Source: an uncultured Elioraea sp.
GTDB lineage: Bacteria > Pseudomonadota > Alphaproteobacteria > Acetobacterales > Acetobacteraceae
Length of the DNA: 7,505 nucleotides
Reading direction: 5' to 3'
NCBI GenBank assembly: GCA_937995555.1
Contig: CALKJX010000016.1
Span: 1 to 7,505 of the forward strand
Position 1 is the stretch's first letter. Every line of letters starts with the position of its first letter. The translations under genes were made by a program, and so were the position numbers. The notes under the pieces are model-generated. The model was not told where the DNA came from. It saw only the letters and a program-made list of their open reading frames with translations, and ran no database searches. This document shows, piece by piece, positions 5,541 to 7,505 of this stretch.

Positions 5541-7180
5541 CCTTCGGCGACGAGGCGGTCGAGGACGCCGTCGGGGCGATCCTCGCCCATTCCATCAAGG
5601 CCGGTGCGCGGATGCTGAAGAAGGGCCGCGTGCTGACGCGCGAGGACGTGCTCGCCCTCGCCTCGGCCGGGATCGCGCGCGTGACCGTGGCGCGGCTCGA
5701 AACCGGCGACATCGCCGAGGACGAGGCGGCCGACCGGCTCGCCGATGCGTGCCTCGGCCCGCTGCTCGCGCGCACGCGCGCAGCCACCGGGCGAGTGAAT
5801 CTCAGCGCCGAGACGCACGGGCTGCTGCTGCTCGACCGCGCGCGCATCGACCGGCTGAACCGGCTCGACGAGGCGCTCACCCTCGCAACCCTGCCGCCGT
5901 TCAGCGTGGTGCATCCGCGCGACATGGTGGCGACGGTGAAGATCATCCCCTTCGCGGTCGATCGCCGCATCGTCGCCGCGGCGGTGGCGATCGCGCGCCA
6001 GGGCGGACCGTTGCTGGAGGTGCGTCCGTTCACCGGCCGCAAGGTCGGGCTGGTGCTGACGCGGCTCGCCGCCACCAAGGACAGCGTGCTCGACGGCACG
6101 GTCGAGGCGACGCGGGATCGGGTCGTCGCGCTGGGCGCCGAACTCCTGCCCGAGGAGCGCTGCGGCCACGACGCGGCCGAGGTCGCGGACGCGCTGAGGC
6201 GGCTGAAGGACGCGGGCGCGCGCATCCTGCTGATCGCCGGGGCGTCGGCGGTGGTGGACCGGCGCGATGTCTGTCCGGCGGCGATCGTGCGCGCGGGCGG
6301 GGTGATCCATCATTTCGGCATGCCGGTCGATCCGGGCAACCTGCTCTGCTTCGGCGACCTCGGCGGCATCCCGGCGGTGGTGCTGCCCGGCTGCGCGCGC
6401 AGCCCCAAGCTGAACGGGGTCGATTGGGTGCTGCAACGGCTGATGGCCGATCTGCCGCTCGCGCCGCGCGACATCATGGACATGGGTGTGGGGGGGCTGC
6501 TGAAGGAGATCGAGCTCCGTCCGCTGCCGCGCGCCCGCGCGCCGGAGGAGGACCAGGGGCCGGCGCCGAAGCGCGGCAGCCGGATCGCCGCGATCGTGCT
6601 CGCGGCCGGACGGTCGCGCCGGATGGCGCCGCTGAACAAGCTGCTGGTGAAGGACCAGGCCGGCAAGACCATGATCGCACGGGTGGTGGACAACGTGCTG
6701 GCGAGCCGCGCGCGGCCGGTGATCGTCGTCACCGGCCACGAGGCGGAGGCGGTGCGCGCTGCCCTGCCCGGCCGCGAGGTGGTGTTCGCGCACAACCCCG
6801 ACTACGCGCAGGGGCTGTCGTCCTCGTTGCGCACCGGGATCGACGCGCTGCCGCCGGATGTCGATGCGGCGTTGGTCTGCCTGGGCGACATGCCGCTGGT
6901 CACCGCGCCGATGCTGGACCGGCTGCTGGCCGCCTTCGATCCCGACGAGGGGCGCGAGATCGTCATGCCGACCTTCCGCGGCAAGCAGGGCAACCCGATG
7001 CTGTGGGGGCGGCGCTTCTTCGCGGCGATGCGGCAAGTCACGGGCGATGTCGGCGCGCGGCACCTCGCCGGCGAGCACGCCGAGGCGGTGCACGAGGTCG
7101 AGATGGCGGACGATGCGGTGATGCGCGACTTCGACACCACCGAGGCGCTGGCCGGCGACCCGCGCGCCGCCCGCGGATGA
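5537..7180 (+). CDS. Fused molybdopterin-binding / MobA-MocA-like nucleotidyltransferase
   Basis: This 547-residue cytoplasmic protein joins two molybdenum-cofactor domains. It matches proteins annotated as molybdopterin-binding/glycosyltransferase family 2. The N-terminal part (1-165) resembles the MoeA-like front of such fusions (GARMLKKGRVLTREDV at 23-38). The MoCF/MogA-type domain spans about 168-325, with GASAVVDRRDVCPAAI (235-250), GMPVDPGNLL (261-270) and PGCARSPKLNGVDWVL (284-299). A charged linker (331-348) leads to an NTP-transferase domain (349-545) with LAAGRSRRM (355-363), K368, LGDMPLV (449-455), TGDVGARHL (502-510) and DFDTTE (531-536). It should add a nucleotide to molybdopterin. 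The LAAG motif resembles the CTP-using MocA rather than the LAGG of GTP-using MobA, which fits the cytosine dinucleotide cofactor of CO dehydrogenases. A GAGG lies 4 bases before the ATG. Exact nucleotide specificity is inferred. Confidence 0.92.
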   Translation: MTFGDEAVEDAVGAILAHSIKAGARMLKKGRVLTREDVLALASAGIARVTVARLETGDIAEDEAADRLADACLGPLLARTRAATGRVNLSAETHGLLLLDRARIDRLNRLDEALTLATLPPFSVVHPRDMVATVKIIPFAVDRRIVAAAVAIARQGGPLLEVRPFTGRKVGLVLTRLAATKDSVLDGTVEATRDRVVALGAELLPEERCGHDAAEVADALRRLKDAGARILLIAGASAVVDRRDVCPAAIVRAGGVIHHFGMPVDPGNLLCFGDLGGIPAVVLPGCARSPKLNGVDWVLQRLMADLPLAPRDIMDMGVGGLLKEIELRPLPRARAPEEDQGPAPKRGSRIAAIVLAAGRSRRMAPLNKLLVKDQAGKTMIARVVDNVLASRARPVIVVTGHEAEAVRAALPGREVVFAHNPDYAQGLSSSLRTGIDALPPDVDAALVCLGDMPLVTAPMLDRLLAAFDPDEGREIVMPTFRGKQGNPMLWGRRFFAAMRQVTGDVGARHLAGEHAEAVHEVEMADDAVMRDFDTTEALAGDPRAARG

Positions 7181-7374
7181 CGTTGCCCGCGGGGATCGCG
7201 CTGACGCTGGCGGTCGAGCCCGGCCCCGCGACCGTCGAGGCGATCGGCAAGGCGCTGGCCGCGATCAACGAGGCGAAGGCGGGTCCGGCCGAGTCGCGGC
7301 CGCTCCGGGTCATCGCCCGCGATGCCGATGGGCGTCTGCTCGGCGGGCTGCGCGGCCAGACCTTCTGCCCCTAG
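7177..7374 (+). pseudogene. GNAT family N-acetyltransferase, 5' fragment cut by an IS element
   Basis: Only the first 65 codons remain of what looks like a GCN5-related N-acetyltransferase. The region AAINEAKAGPAESRPLRVIA (28-47), followed by ARDADGRLLGGLRGQTF (47-63), matches the start of a common GNAT subgroup. That subgroup has an N-terminal strand and helix, then NEAxAGP, RPLxVxxRDxDGxxxGGL, and then an aromatic GWL-type motif. The rest of the fold, including the acetyl-CoA binding loop, is missing. The frame stops at TAG (7372-7374), whose TA coincides with the expected target of the adjoining IS630-family element; its final G is probably the first base of the element. The start overlaps the upstream stop (ATGA) and has no Shine-Dalgarno, so it was the last coupled gene visible in the operon. 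The fragment is very probably non-functional. Its acetylation substrate is unknown. Confidence 0.8.
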
Positions 7375-7505
7375 TGGAGTGATTCCGGGCGAGGTTTCCT
7401 GCGCGGGTGCTTGCCGATGATGGTGTCGGCGGGCGCGGTCCAGCGGAAGGGCTTGGGGTCTGCGTTGTGAGCGGCGAGGCAGGCGCGGATGGCGTGGTTC
7501 AGCTC
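7371..7505 (-). CDS. IS630 family transposase, C-terminal fragment (runs off the window)
   Basis: Read on the minus strand from the window edge, 44 codons run ELNHAIRACLAAHNADPKPF, then RWTAPADTII, and end with PRPESLH and a TAG stop (complement of 7371-7373). The HNADPKPFRWT segment is the characteristic tail of IS630-family (DDE, Tc1/mariner-related) transposases, just after the last catalytic Glu region. The catalytic DDE residues lie outside the window, so integrity cannot be judged. Its stop codon overlaps the TAG that ends the GNAT fragment on the other strand, within CTAG. Confidence 0.82.
   Translation of the reverse strand, partial: ELNHAIRACLAAHNADPKPFRWTAPADTIIGKHPRRKPRPESLH
7372..7505 (-). 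mobile_element. IS630-family insertion sequence, one end
   Basis: The element's transposase-3' end abuts the interrupted GNAT gene. IS630-family elements insert at TA and duplicate it. The best-fitting boundary is the TA at 7372-7373, with the terminal repeat beginning GTGGAGTGATTCC at 7374. This places the GNAT break inside a TAN codon. The other end, the second terminal repeat and the remainder of the GNAT gene lie beyond the window, so the exact boundary is inferred from one side only. Confidence 0.7.

Noticed and set aside
5431..7176. Plus-strand frame leading into the GNAT fragment from far upstream
   Set aside because: The frame is open but overlaps the MoCF-MobA gene and is Arg/Gly/Ala-rich. 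GNAT similarity begins at the ATG at 7177.
7375..7420. Intrinsic terminator at the end of the operon
   Set aside because: No stem followed by a T-run was seen; the sequence reads as transposase coding on the minus strand.

Overview
The window is very GC-rich DNA of alphaproteobacterial character, most like Acetobacteraceae or other Rhodospirillales. That placement is an inference from base composition and from protein style and gene order, not from a marker gene. It holds one divergent membrane transporter gene and a tightly packed rightward operon for maturing a molybdenum hydroxylase of the aerobic CO dehydrogenase (Cox) type. An IS630-family element end interrupts the operon's last gene.

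Layout: 9-1427 (minus) encodes a 472-residue transporter of the ion transporter superfamily (sodium:proton antiporter / CitMHS_2-like). A 291-bp divergent intergenic region (1428-1718) carries several inverted repeats and a plausible sigma70-like promoter facing right. The operon then runs coxG (1719-2315), a small hydrophobic 28-codon ORF not expected from standard annotation (2312-2398), coxD (2400-3305), coxE (3302-4504), a 107-residue XdhC/CoxF N-domain protein (4501-4824), a 239-residue XdhC Rossmann-domain protein (4821-5540), a 547-residue fusion of a molybdopterin-binding domain to a MobA/MocA-like nucleotidyltransferase (5537-7180), and the first 65 codons of a GNAT acetyltransferase (7177-7374). 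Every junction is a 4-base ATGA or GTGA overlap, except the 1-base gap before coxD.

How the genes fit together: the MobA/MocA-like protein would attach the nucleotide (probably CMP) to molybdopterin. The two XdhC-type proteins would hold and pass on the cofactor. CoxD (AAA+ ATPase) and CoxE (VWA/MIDAS protein) form a MoxR-VWA chaperone pair that completes the active site. CoxG would dock the enzyme on the membrane. The catalytic subunits (coxL, coxM, coxS) are not in the window, so the substrate of the client enzyme (CO or another) cannot be decided here.

At the right edge a minus-strand IS630-family transposase C-terminus starts inside the GNAT gene. The junction fits insertion at a TA dinucleotide within what was probably a tyrosine codon, and the TA appears to supply the transposase stop codon. 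The most novel items are the coupled mini membrane protein between coxG and coxD and this IS junction. No CRISPR array, tRNA, rRNA or phage gene was seen.
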